Shown here piece by piece: positions 23,807 through 32,469 of a stretch of DNA of 38,336 nt (position 1 is its first letter; every line of letters begins with the position of its first letter). Both the position numbers and the translations under genes were made by a program. The DNA lies in contig JAJQEU010000090.1 in assembly GCA_021201535.1 (NCBI GenBank), forward strand, positions 1 through 38,336. Direction: 5' to 3'. Under the pieces are notes generated by a model, which was not told the DNA's origin, made no database searches, and saw only the letters and a program-made list of their open reading frames with translations. This DNA is from Clostridiales bacterium (lineage in GTDB: Bacteria > Bacillota > Clostridia > Lachnospirales > Lachnospiraceae).

Positions 23807-24463
23807 TCATTTGTAAAGAATATAAATGAGTTCTTCTGAGCTGCTGTCGTCAGCAGCCGTCTGAATCACAACCGTGTCTGTTCCCTGAATTTCAACATCA
23901 ATGTCCGCAGAAACATACTGTATCTTTCCCGGGACAACTATATTCACACTGCTCCGGACGATCAGCACCTGCAGGTCATCGTCCTCGATCAGAACACTTC
24001 CCGGGACGACTGCCTGTATCACGATCTCCTCCACGGAAACAGACCCGTCATCTGACTCGTCGCCATCGGCATTTACATCGAGAAACTCCTGATCAAAATC
24101 ATATCCGACCGTCTGTGCCTGTACGATACTGCCCGCAAAACATTCTGTTCCGTTAAAATCCGCGTAGGTATCTGCGCTGTCATATTTCAGCGTCAGATAA
24201 GCGTTCTCATCCTCGACCTCATTCCTGGAAACCTTTATCTCTCCGTCGTTTTCCTCCAGATAAGACTCTATCTCGGCATCCACAAAGGAAGCCAGCTCAT
24301 CCGCATCATAGTATGAGGCCGAAAACTCTTCCACCGTATACTCAACGATACTGCCGTCCTTTTTCAGTTCAACCGTGTTTTCTGTCACAGTCGAGCTTCC
24401 GCAGGCAGATAACAAGGTAAGCGTTACTGCTGCTGTACATAAAGCCGCCATTTTTATTTTCAT
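23807..24463 (-). CDS. putative lipoprotein of unknown function
   Basis: 218 aa. An N-terminal signal MKIKMAALCTAAVTLTLLSA leads to the lipobox LSAC (Cys 21), so it is probably anchored outside the membrane. The mature part is acidic and beta-rich (TVELKKDGSIVEYTVEEF, ENAYLTLKYDS), with two long strands near the end; I do not recognise the domain. GGAGG lies 5 bases before the ATG at 24463; the in-frame TTG at 24475 would place the ribosome site inside the gene. It lies between thrS and glyS on the same strand. Confidence 0.75.
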   Translation of the reverse strand: MKIKMAALCTAAVTLTLLSACGSSTVTENTVELKKDGSIVEYTVEEFSASYYDADELASFVDAEIESYLEENDGEIKVSRNEVEDENAYLTLKYDSADTYADFNGTECFAGSIVQAQTVGYDFDQEFLDVNADGDESDDGSVSVEEIVIQAVVPGSVLIEDDDLQVLIVRSSVNIVVPGKIQYVSADIDVEIQGTDTVVIQTAADDSSSEELIYILYK

Positions 24464-24540
24464 ATACGCCTCCAATTATCGGACTTTCAAAGTTACGAGG
24501 AAAGGTCCATATAAAATTGCGTCTCCGCTGCCGCTTCGGT

Positions 24541-24577
24541 CGGCGCTAAGCGAACGTCCACCGGACATTCAGCGCCG
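24541..24577. repeat. nested palindrome in the thrS-lipoprotein gap
   Basis: CGGCGCT (24541-24547) pairs with AGCGCCG (24571-24577), and inside it GTCC (24556-24559) pairs with GGAC (24563-24566). There is no T tail. It may be a dispersed extragenic palindrome. Confidence 0.5.
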
Positions 24578-24678
24578 CGATGGGACTTTTCCCTGTGTCA
24601 TTTACGTCATCATACATACTTTGTTTTACTGTGCTGAAGAGATTTTACACAAGTCTTCTGAATGACTGTTCTATGGAA

Positions 24679-26634
24679 TTACTGCTCTGCCATTTCCTTA
24701 CGGATTTCCTTCGTACGTATCTCTCTGCAGATTGCCTCAATGAAATCATTCAGAGACCGCTGCCCCTCATCTCCCGCGAAACGGCTTCGGACCGACACGG
24801 TACCGTCTGCCTCCTCGTTCTGTCCAACGACAAGCATATACGGGATGCGGTCCATCCGCGCGTCGCGGATCTTGTAACCGATCTTCTCCGAGCGGCCGTC
24901 CACCGTGACATCCACGCCGTTTTTCGCCAGCTCGCTTCGCACCTGCTCCGCGTATTCCGCGTATTTCTCGGAAATCGGGAGTACACGCACCTGCTCCGGG
25001 CAGAGCCAGGTCGGGAACTTGCCGGCGTATTTCTCAATCAACCAGGCCAGCGTACGCTCATAGCAGCCGATCGACGTCCTGTGAATGATATAGGGACGTA
25101 CCTTATCGCCGTTCTGGTCGATGTAATACATGTCAAACTGCTCCGCCTGCAGCGCATCCCACTGAATGGTGATCATGGTATCCTCTTTGCCGTAAACATT
25201 TTTTGCGTTGATATCGACCTTCGGACCGTAGAACGCGGCCTCTCCCACATCCTCCGTAAACGGAATATTCAATTCGGTAAGAACGTCACGGATATGCTGC
25301 TCGGTCTCATTCCAGACCTCGGCGTTTCCGATATACTTCTCGGGATTCGCCGGATCCCATTTTGACAGATGGTAGGTCACGTCATCCTGCAGACCCAGCG
25401 TCGTCAGACAGTGCTTTGCCAGTGCCAGACATCCCTTGAACTCCTCCACCATCTGATCCGGGCGCACGATCAGGTGCCCCTCCGAGATCGTAAACTGGCG
25501 CACGCGGGTCAGCCCGTGCATCTCGCCGGAATCCTCATTCCGGAAAAGCGTGGATGTCTCACCGTACCGGCAGGGCAGGTCGCGGTATGACTTCTGCGTT
25601 GCTTTGTATACAAAATACTGGAACGGGCAGGTCATCGGACGGAGCGCGAAAACCTCCTTGTCCTTCTCCTCATCTCCCAGGACAAACATACCGTCTTTAT
25701 AGTGATCCCAGTGTCCGGAGATTTTGTACAGGTCATTTTTGGCCATGAGCGGCGTCTTCGTGCGGACATAACCCCACTCGTTGTCCTCCAGGTCCTCAAT
25801 CCAGCGCTGCAGCTTCATGATCATCTTCGTACCCTTCGGCATCAGCAGAGGCAGTCCCTGTCCGATCACATCCACCGTGGTAAACAGTCCCATCTCACGG
25901 CCGAGCTTATTGTGGTCGCGCTTTTTTATATTCTCGAGATATTCCAGATACTCATGTAACTCATCCTTTTTCTGGAAGGCCGTACCGTAAATCCGCTGCA
26001 GCTGCGCGCGGTTCGAGTCACCTCTCCAGTAAGCCATCGAAGATGATGTCAGCTTGTAAGCCCTGATTCCCTTTGTCGTCATCAGATGCGGACCCGCGCA
26101 CAGATCGACAAAATCGCCCTGATCGTAAAAAGAAATCTCCGCGTTCTCCGGCAGATCCTGAATCAGCTCTACCTTGTATGGCTCATTCCTCTCCTCCATA
26201 AACCGGATCGCCTCGTCTCTCGGAAGTGTAAAGCGGTTCAGTGCTTTTCCCTCCTTAATGATCTTTTTCATCTCTTTCTCGATGTTGTCCAGATCCTCTC
26301 TGGAAAATGGCTCCGACTCGAAATCATAGTAATAACCGGTATCTATGGAAGGTCCGATCGCAAGCTTTACATTTGGAAACAGGCGTCTGACAGCCTCCGC
26401 CATCACATGTGATGTCGTATGACGCACGACAGCCAGTCCCGCAGGATCAGCAGCCGTCAGGATATTCAGACTGCAGTCACCCGTGATCATGGTGCGCAGA
26501 TCAACGACCTCACCGTTTACTTCTCCCGCACAGGCCGCCCGGGCCAGACCCTCGCTGATATCCCTCGCGATATCATAGACACTCAGGCTCTCTCCATACT
26601 CCTTCTGTGAGCCGTCCTTTAACGTAATCTTCAT
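24679..26634 (-). CDS. thrS: threonyl-tRNA synthetase
   Basis: 651 aa, full length. TGS domain at about 1-60, the editing domain with HTTSHVMAEAVRRLFPNVKL (about 70-90) and DLCAGPH (about 177-183), then the class II core with ENxxH-like RYGETSTLFRNEDSGEMHGL, zinc ligands around TCPFQYFVYK, and motif 3 GCYERTLAWLIEKY. The anticodon-binding domain ends the protein. The start at 26634 is chosen because AAGGAAAG lies 5-7 bases upstream; the ATG at 26667 has no site. No T-box leader is seen in the 79 bp to the next gene upstream. Confidence 0.97.
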   Translation of the reverse strand: MKITLKDGSQKEYGESLSVYDIARDISEGLARAACAGEVNGEVVDLRTMITGDCSLNILTAADPAGLAVVRHTTSHVMAEAVRRLFPNVKLAIGPSIDTGYYYDFESEPFSREDLDNIEKEMKKIIKEGKALNRFTLPRDEAIRFMEERNEPYKVELIQDLPENAEISFYDQGDFVDLCAGPHLMTTKGIRAYKLTSSSMAYWRGDSNRAQLQRIYGTAFQKKDELHEYLEYLENIKKRDHNKLGREMGLFTTVDVIGQGLPLLMPKGTKMIMKLQRWIEDLEDNEWGYVRTKTPLMAKNDLYKISGHWDHYKDGMFVLGDEEKDKEVFALRPMTCPFQYFVYKATQKSYRDLPCRYGETSTLFRNEDSGEMHGLTRVRQFTISEGHLIVRPDQMVEEFKGCLALAKHCLTTLGLQDDVTYHLSKWDPANPEKYIGNAEVWNETEQHIRDVLTELNIPFTEDVGEAAFYGPKVDINAKNVYGKEDTMITIQWDALQAEQFDMYYIDQNGDKVRPYIIHRTSIGCYERTLAWLIEKYAGKFPTWLCPEQVRVLPISEKYAEYAEQVRSELAKNGVDVTVDGRSEKIGYKIRDARMDRIPYMLVVGQNEEADGTVSVRSRFAGDEGQRSLNDFIEAICREIRTKEIRKEMAEQ

Positions 26635-26713
26635 TGTACTTTCCTTCTTTCCGTCCGGTATTATCATACTATCCCAACAATATCAGGCAATATTCTTCAA
26701 AACTATAATAAAC

Positions 26714-27217
26714 TTACTTCCTGCCGCAGCATTTTTTATATTTCTTCCCGCTTCCGCACGGGCAGGGATCGTTCGGGTAGATCTTATCCGGCTTCACAAT
26801 GGTGCCGGACTTTTTCTGCTCGAGGTACAGTTCCTTTAATTTCTCCTCCGAATATATCTCCTTCCACTGAGGCAGCTCGTAAAGCCAGTCAGCCCTGGCG
26901 TCCACCATGTTTTTGTAAAGCTTCTCATTATCAAACGCAAGGCTGACATGAGAATCCTCACTCAGATCATCCAGATCGTTCGGTGTGATCAGACTCTCCT
27001 GGATACCGTCCAGGAAACCGACCATCGCCATCAGTTCCAGATTGTATTTTTCCGCAAGCTCTCTGACGGTGCCCTCCACCGCCTCGTCCGGGTTTGTCAG
27101 AAGCTGCTCATAGACGCCCTTCTCCAACTGGAAATAACGGTTCCAGAAATCCTGAAGATCCTTCTGATTCGCATTTTTATTGTAGGCAATTTTCTGCCAG
27201 TCCTGTAATAATCCCAT
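26714..27217 (-). CDS. SEC-C motif protein
   Basis: 167 aa. The C-terminal [13 protein letters not shown] is a SEC-C zinc-binding motif like that at the end of SecA, and is used by many small proteins to contact the ribosome or SecB-like partners. The N-terminal 130 residues are helical ([40 protein letters not shown]) and belong to a Firmicutes family of unknown function. A GGCGGTAAG site precedes the ATG. The next gene is thrS on the same strand, 79 bp away. Confidence 0.85.
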   Translation of the reverse strand: MGLLQDWQKIAYNKNANQKDLQDFWNRYFQLEKGVYEQLLTNPDEAVEGTVRELAEKYNLELMAMVGFLDGIQESLITPNDLDDLSEDSHVSLAFDNEKLYKNMVDARADWLYELPQWKEIYSEEKLKELYLEQKKSGTIVKPDKIYPNDPCPCGSGKKYKKCCGRK

Positions 27218-27237
27218 ATCTTACCGCCTTTTTCTGA

Positions 27238-27285
27238 AATAAACTTACCTGCTCTGCTGCCGCAGCGCGCCAACATCTGTGAAAG
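27238..27285 (-). repeat. dispersed 48-bp intergenic repeat, copy 1
   Basis: 43 of 48 bases match 32392-32439. The core is CGCAGCGCGCCAACATCT. It contains an imperfect palindrome (CTGCTGCCGCAGCG). Confidence 0.8.
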
Positions 27286-27475
27286 CCTGATGGACAGGAA
27301 CGGATATCCGGCCGTCTCTGAATCATCCGTCCTCATGAGCTTTCTGACTGGTCACAATCTTCACTGACCGCACATGTAGAGATAGTATACATCAATTTCC
27401 TGTATATTTCAATTTTTTTTCGCATTCTCCCTTTTTGTGAATACTTTCCGCAGATAAGGCCATAATAAAAGCAGC

Positions 27476-27599
27476 AAGACGGTTCTTTAACCACCGGCAC
27501 AGTCAGGTGATTTACGGAATGCTGTACCGGAAACCGTCTTTCTACTAACTTATCCTCCCCTATGACATCTCCGGAATCTGGATGGTCAGGTTCCGGAGA
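27476..27599 (+). other. two strong stem-loops in the 27218-27760 intergenic region
   Basis: First: AAGACGGTT (27476-27484) pairs with AACCGTCTT (27532-27540), enclosing CCGGCACAG (27494-27502) paired with CTGTACCGG (27522-27530) with one mismatch. Second: TCTCCGGAA (27568-27576) with TTCCGGAGA (27591-27599). The rest of this 543-bp gap, apart from a dispersed repeat and a promoter, is empty. It may encode a structured small RNA or tandem terminators. Confidence 0.45.
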
Positions 27600-27605
27600 A
27601 TTGTG

Positions 27606-27633
27606 TTGTCATTTCGGAGAAAACATGTATAAT
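27606..27633 (+). promoter_or_regulatory. promoter of the small membrane protein gene
   Basis: TTGTCA (27606-27611) and a perfect TATAAT (27628-27633) are 16 bp apart. The leader of about 120 nt contains a short CATTCggCGAATG hairpin. Confidence 0.65.
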
Positions 27634-27760
27634 AAGATGATAAGAATCCGGAAAGAACATAAACTCTGCTGAACATTCGGCGAATGCCCGATCAGCATTA
27701 ACATAAGACGAAACTCTACACACAGTAAGGAACCTGCAAAAACAGAGAAAGGCATATCCT

Positions 27761-28033
27761 ATGAAAAAATTAAAACGCATCACCGCCCTCATCGGCGTCA
27801 TTGCTCTGTTCGCCCTTTACATATACACACTGGTCCTGGCCATTATCGGCAGTGAGCAGACAATGAACCTGTTTATGACAGCCGTTGTCGCCACGGTCGT
27901 ACTTCCTGTACTCCTGTGGTCATATTCGTTTATCTATAAACTGCTGAAAAACAATTACTCAGAAGATGCCAGAGAAAAAACGGAAAAAATGAAAAAAGCA
28001 CAGGAGCAGGATGAAAAAAGCAACGGAGAATAA
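27761..28033 (+). CDS. small membrane protein, function unknown
   Basis: 90 aa. Two transmembrane helices (about 8-28 and 38-60) flank a short loop, then a highly charged coiled tail (NNYSEDAREKTEKMKKAQEQ) in the cytoplasm. I do not recognise a named family. AAAGG lies 9 bases before the ATG. It is the only + strand gene in the right half of the window, has its own promoter and a strong terminator overlapping its stop codon, so it is a single-gene unit. Confidence 0.75.
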   Translation: MKKLKRITALIGVIALFALYIYTLVLAIIGSEQTMNLFMTAVVATVVLPVLLWSYSFIYKLLKNNYSEDAREKTEKMKKAQEQDEKSNGE

Positions 28034-28047
28034 TCCGCTGCTTTTTT
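28019..28047 (+). terminator. intrinsic terminator of the small membrane protein gene
   Basis: AGCAACGGA pairs with TCCGCTGCT (one mismatch) around GAATAA, followed by six T's. The loop contains the stop codon. Confidence 0.85.
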
Positions 28048-28054
28048 CCAGACT

Positions 28055-28630
28055 CTATTCCGATACGCTTCCCTCATCCTCCTCTTCCACCTGGAAGCTC
28101 TCCGGTTCTGTGCTCAATGTAGATGTGACGATCGAACTGCTGATCAGATAAACCGTCCCGTCCCCGGCGCTGTCCGTCGTCTGCAGATAATATCCGCCGA
28201 TCATATCATTCTCTATACCGAACTCATACGTCTGCGCACTTCCGTCGGAAAATTCCACTGTAAATGTCTGTGACGGATCATCCAGCCCGTACTGTTCGGT
28301 ATTCTCGGCGTCCTCGATGACGCTGTCTGCTTCCATCTCACTCATCGTGGTGAGGAAGCTCTCAACTTCTTCCGTGTCAATCTCCATGGTCGTATCGCCG
28401 GTGTAGACCCACTGCTCATCCTGCAGTTCAAATGAGACGGTTTCCCCATCCAGCTGATAGGAAAATGCCGTGACATCGCTGATTTCAAAGGCGTTGACGT
28501 AGACAATGGAGGCTTCCTCCTCCGCTTCCGCCTTTTTCGTCTGCACCCTCTTTCCGAGTATGACCGCAATCAGAGCCGCGACAATAATGATCAGTATGAT
28601 CATCAATGTCAGATACTGTTTTTTCCTCAT
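28055..28630 (-). CDS. DUF4340 domain protein, membrane-anchored
   Basis: 191 aa. One N-terminal transmembrane helix (about 8-26), then a DUF4340 domain outside the membrane: VNAFEISDVTAFSYQLDGET, a WVYTGDTTMEIDTEEVESFL helix-strand unit, and FGIENDMIGGYYLQTTDSAG. It is the third gene of an ABC operon and, as in related clusters, probably works with the Gldg protein on the outer face. It is shorter than many DUF4340 proteins, with one repeat unit rather than several. Its partner or ligand is unknown. Confidence 0.8.
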   Translation of the reverse strand: MRKKQYLTLMIILIIIVAALIAVILGKRVQTKKAEAEEEASIVYVNAFEISDVTAFSYQLDGETVSFELQDEQWVYTGDTTMEIDTEEVESFLTTMSEMEADSVIEDAENTEQYGLDDPSQTFTVEFSDGSAQTYEFGIENDMIGGYYLQTTDSAGDGTVYLISSSIVTSTLSTEPESFQVEEEDEGSVSE

Positions 28631-28692
28631 ATCAACCTCCGTTCCGCCGCCGGTACGACGGCTCAGTATGCTGTGCCGACCTGATTCCGATC

Positions 28693-30795
28693 TTACGCTT
28701 TACGTCTTCGCATCCAGATCAGGATGCCGAGAACGATCAGCACAATCGGCAGGCAGACGATCAGTATGATCGCGCTTACAATGACAAAGGACTGGCTCAC
28801 ACTGAGATAATCATAGGTATATTCCTTCGCGTCAATCGAGACTGACGTCTCCGAATCGGAATAATCGCTGACGATTCCCTTGAACAGAGACAGGTTCTGT
28901 CCCGAAACATAGCTGTCCACCGTATCGTTAAAGGTCAGGACAGATGTGATCACCGTGACATCCGCACCCGTCTCCGAATCTGTCACATTGGCGCCGAGGA
29001 TAAAGGTACCCTCCTCATCGCCGTCCTCTTTTTCGTAGGTAGTCATCGTATCCAGATTCGTTTTCAGATAAGCGGACGACGATGTCTCCAGCAGGGATGT
29101 AAAGGTCAGTGTCTCCGATTCTTCATCTATGTTGGAAACTGCCTGCGCGTCCACGATCATGACGTAGCCGTCCACATTCTCCGTCTGATCCGCCGAAACG
29201 ACATTCGGAAGCAGATAGAACGGATACTGATAGTAGGCGGAGCGATCAGACTCCATCACAACGCCCTGGCTCACCTGCATGCCATATGCCGCAAGAATAG
29301 AATCAAAATTTGTCATATCGCCGGTCGCCTCATAGGAGGTCGTGATCAGCGCTTTCCCGCCCGACGCGAGGTAATCGATGATTTTCTGCGCATCATCCTC
29401 GGAAAAATCGGAAGTCGGTCCGTTAATGATCACGGCAGCCGCGTCGTCCGGGACGGCATCCTCCGTCAGCAGCGTCAGGTCTTCCACCGACAGATTCAGC
29501 TTCTCCAGCGCGTCCGTAAAGGAAGAATCCAGATCCGTCTCCCCGTGGCCGGCAATCATGTAAACCGTCTGCAGATCGCCGCTCGTCACATAGCTGATCG
29601 CGCTTGTGATCTGACCCTCACCGTCATATGCGCTGATGCTCTGCGTATACGTGGAATAGTCAACAGTATATTCGTAAATATCATAATAATCAATCACCTT
29701 CGAATAGTCCCCTGAAACAACGATCACGCTGTCCTCCGTCGGTGTGGTATCCGTGTAGGTCGAGTAGAAATTCGGAGAAACCGTCGGATCGACATATTCC
29801 ACCGTGATATAATCACTGGCCTCGGCATAGCGCTTCAGCGTTTTCGCGATAATATCGTCCGCATCCTCCTCCGACGAGAGCATGTAGAGCGTGACATCCT
29901 GATCCAGTTCCTCCAGAACCGTATACGTATCCTCCGTCAGCGTATACAGCTTCTGATTGGTCACATCGACGTTTTTTACGCCCTCCGGCAGCTGGTAGGA
30001 CAATATATTGACGACAACGACGATCACCGCGCCGATCAGGACAAACGTGGAGTTAAACACGCCTCTCTTAATTTTTTTCGAGCTGACAGACCAGCGGTAT
30101 TTCTGTACCAGCTGACAGGTGAAAAACAGGAACAGAATCGTACCGGACACATAATAGACAATGCCGGTCACATCCAGAATCCCGTTGGTAAAATTATCCA
30201 TCGGCACCGCGATCGCCAGACAGTTCAGAATCTTTGTCAGAATATTTCCCGAGCTGGAGATCATGCTGGTGATACTGTCCATCATATAACCGAGGAACAG
30301 CACGCCGAAGGACAGCACAGCCGCGATCACCTGACTCTCCGTCACCGCCGAGAGAAACAGACCGATAGCGATCGCCAGCAGTCCGAACAGCCAGACGCCC
30401 AGGATCGCCGTATAGCTCTGCGCGTAAGGCACCGTGCCAAAGCAGCTCATGATCAGCGGACACAGGCAGACAAAGGCAATACCGATACTGAAAATGATCA
30501 CCATGGCAAAAAACTTGCCGAGAATCACACGCGGAATCGAGATCGGAGCCGTGTACAGCAGCTGATCTGTCTTCGTCCGCCGGTCCTCCGCCATGCTCCG
30601 CATCGTGAGGATCGGTATGATAATCAGAAAGATAAAGGTGACCGCGGATATCGAATAGGCAATGTAAGGATATCCGCTGTTTAAGCTGTATGCCCAGAAA
30701 TAGAGGTCAAACAGGAAGAAAAACGCCGCCAGGAAAATCCAGCCCAGCACAGACGTAAAATAAGCTCTCAGTTCTCTTTTTATAATCGCTTTCAT
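28693..30795 (-). CDS. Gldg family protein: fused ABC permease and auxiliary domain
   Basis: 700 aa. The N-terminal 245 residues are an ABC-2 permease with six hydrophobic helices (TSVLGWIFLAAFFFLFDLYF onward) resembling GldF. After another helix (about 263-283) comes a GldG-like ABC-auxiliary domain (about 285-640) with NVDVTNQKLYTLTEDTYTVL and MIAGHGETDLDSSF. A last helix and MRRRKA close the protein. The usual GldF and GldG partners are thus one chain. It starts 3 bp after the ATPase stop. The substrate is unknown; such systems in non-gliding Firmicutes are not well studied. Confidence 0.88.
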   Translation of the reverse strand: MKAIIKRELRAYFTSVLGWIFLAAFFFLFDLYFWAYSLNSGYPYIAYSISAVTFIFLIIIPILTMRSMAEDRRTKTDQLLYTAPISIPRVILGKFFAMVIIFSIGIAFVCLCPLIMSCFGTVPYAQSYTAILGVWLFGLLAIAIGLFLSAVTESQVIAAVLSFGVLFLGYMMDSITSMISSSGNILTKILNCLAIAVPMDNFTNGILDVTGIVYYVSGTILFLFFTCQLVQKYRWSVSSKKIKRGVFNSTFVLIGAVIVVVVNILSYQLPEGVKNVDVTNQKLYTLTEDTYTVLEELDQDVTLYMLSSEEDADDIIAKTLKRYAEASDYITVEYVDPTVSPNFYSTYTDTTPTEDSVIVVSGDYSKVIDYYDIYEYTVDYSTYTQSISAYDGEGQITSAISYVTSGDLQTVYMIAGHGETDLDSSFTDALEKLNLSVEDLTLLTEDAVPDDAAAVIINGPTSDFSEDDAQKIIDYLASGGKALITTSYEATGDMTNFDSILAAYGMQVSQGVVMESDRSAYYQYPFYLLPNVVSADQTENVDGYVMIVDAQAVSNIDEESETLTFTSLLETSSSAYLKTNLDTMTTYEKEDGDEEGTFILGANVTDSETGADVTVITSVLTFNDTVDSYVSGQNLSLFKGIVSDYSDSETSVSIDAKEYTYDYLSVSQSFVIVSAIILIVCLPIVLIVLGILIWMRRRKA

Positions 30796-30798
30796 CTG

Positions 30799-32127
30799 TT
30801 ACAGCACCTCCCTGTCTTCCGTCAGCTCCAGGAACACATCCTCCAGCGACTTCGTGATACTCGTCATTTCAAGAAGAACCATGCCGTTCTCCGCACAGTA
30901 ATAAAAGATGTCCTCTCTCACATCCATCCCTGGTTTCGCCGTGATCTCCAGGCGGATTTCCGGATTTTCCGGGAGAAGTTCCTCTATATTCAGGATATCA
31001 TCCGTCGGCATATCCAATGTGACTGCCGCTGTATTCTCTTCTGTTATATTCCCGGCAGATGCCTCTGTGCTTTCCCCTGCTATATTCTCAGCAGCTATCT
31101 CTGTAACCTTTCCTGATTCAACCGTATTCTCTGTCTCTGACTCTGTCTTCCCGGTTGATCTGACCGCTTCCTCTGACGCCGCTTCTGCATCTTCTGAGGA
31201 TGTCATTTCATCTGTCATGCCGTTCTCCGACAATCCCTCATCTGACATTGACACTGTCATGTCCGGGGATTCAGCCGCATCCTCCGCAGACAAACTCTCC
31301 TCCGCCGATTCCGATCCATCATCCTGCTTCGCCTGCTTTACCTCCAGCACATCCACCGATTTCACACCCGCCAGATTCACGAGGCTTCCGGCCAGAGCCT
31401 CCGTCGTCCGCAGCGTGACCGCCACCTGCCGGGCGCCGCTCATCTTCTCTTCCAGATTCTCCATCGTGTCGCTCGCCACGAGATTCCCGTTCGAGATGAT
31501 AAACACATGATCGCAGACCGCGCTGATCTCCTGAAGGATATGTGAACTCAGGATCACCGTGTGATTATCCTTCAGAGACCGGATCAGATCGCGGATCTCT
31601 ATGATCTGCTTCGGATCCAGTCCGACCGTGGGCTCATCCAGAATGATGATCTCCGGCATACCCATCAATGCCTGCGCCAGGCCCACGCGCTGGCGGTATC
31701 CTTTGGAAAGGTTCCGGATCAGCCGGTCCTTCACGGACTGGAGCTTCGTCAGATCCATCGACTGCTGAATATCCGCGGTTCGGGTATGACGGTTTAACTG
31801 CTTCAGCTCCGCAACAAAATCCAGATATTCCGTCACCTTCATGTCGCCGTAAACCGGCGGAAGCTCCGGCAGATATCCCATACACTGCTTTGCCTTTTCA
31901 GGCTCCTTATTGATATCATAGCCGTTAATAATTACCTCACCGGAGGTTGCACCGATGTACCCCGTAATGATATTCATCGTAGTCGTTTTTCCTGCACCGT
32001 TCGGTCCGAGAAAACCATAGATATTTCCCGGCTCCAGCGTGAGGTTCAGGTCGTTCACAGCTACATTCTCCCCGTACTTTTTGGTCAAATGCCTGATTTC
32101 AATCAAATCTGTATCCTCCGTTTCCAT
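30799..32127 (-). CDS. ABC transporter ATP-binding protein with acidic insert
   Basis: 442 aa. The ABC core is intact: Walker A GPNGAGKTTT (about 41-50), Q-loop replaced by LPELPPVYGDM, signature LSKGYRQRVGLAQAL, Walker B IIILDEPTVGLDP, and the H-loop SSHILQE. After about residue 230 there is a Ser/Glu-rich insert of about 110 residues (SESAEESLSAEDAAESPDMT and more) inside the usual C-terminal domain, which resumes at LEITAKPGMDVREDIFYY. ATG 32127 lacks a good ribosome site; TTG at 32106 follows GGAGG by 8 bases and is a likely alternative. First gene of the three-gene operon. Confidence 0.92.
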   Translation of the reverse strand: METEDTDLIEIRHLTKKYGENVAVNDLNLTLEPGNIYGFLGPNGAGKTTTMNIITGYIGATSGEVIINGYDINKEPEKAKQCMGYLPELPPVYGDMKVTEYLDFVAELKQLNRHTRTADIQQSMDLTKLQSVKDRLIRNLSKGYRQRVGLAQALMGMPEIIILDEPTVGLDPKQIIEIRDLIRSLKDNHTVILSSHILQEISAVCDHVFIISNGNLVASDTMENLEEKMSGARQVAVTLRTTEALAGSLVNLAGVKSVDVLEVKQAKQDDGSESAEESLSAEDAAESPDMTVSMSDEGLSENGMTDEMTSSEDAEAASEEAVRSTGKTESETENTVESGKVTEIAAENIAGESTEASAGNITEENTAAVTLDMPTDDILNIEELLPENPEIRLEITAKPGMDVREDIFYYCAENGMVLLEMTSITKSLEDVFLELTEDREVL

Positions 32128-32346
32128 TCTGCCTGTCAGCAGACATCCTTTTTCGCATCATACCGCTGCCATTCAGAGTCCTGCGCCTTACCTGCACAGG
32201 AGCAGACGCAGCGGATGATATTTCTTTTTTCAGTTTACGTCGCGAATGTGAAGATAGTACGTTGAAATTGTGAAGAATGTTTGAACACCCATGTGTATAT
32301 TGCACAACAGGCAGATAAAAATCGTATGCAGATTTGTCGGAAACAT

Positions 32347-32383
32347 GCAGCGTCCCCTGTACACACGGTACAGGGGACGCTGC
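32347..32383. terminator. 16-bp perfect hairpin behind glgD
   Basis: GCAGCGTCCCCTGTAC pairs perfectly with GTACAGGGGACGCTGC around a 5-nt loop. It lies between glgD and the ABC operon. The tail on either side is short of T's, so it is terminator-like by stem strength only. The rest of the 342-bp gap contains the dispersed repeat and no gene. Confidence 0.6.
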
Positions 32384-32391
32384 GTATCTTT

Positions 32392-32439
32392 AATAAACTT
32401 CCATGCGCTGCTGTCGCAGCGCGCCAACATCTATGAAAG
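32392..32439 (-). repeat. dispersed 48-bp intergenic repeat, copy 2
   Basis: Same element as 27238-27285, in the same orientation. This copy contains a perfect palindrome GCGCTGCtgtcGCAGCGC. Confidence 0.8.
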
Positions 32440-32469
32440 TCGATGACTCCGCTCTGCGAGCTCCCGCAA

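Noticed and set aside
24580-25365. 261-codon + strand frame inside thrS
   Set aside because: Antisense shadow of a clearly coding gene, with no ribosome site and no family resemblance.
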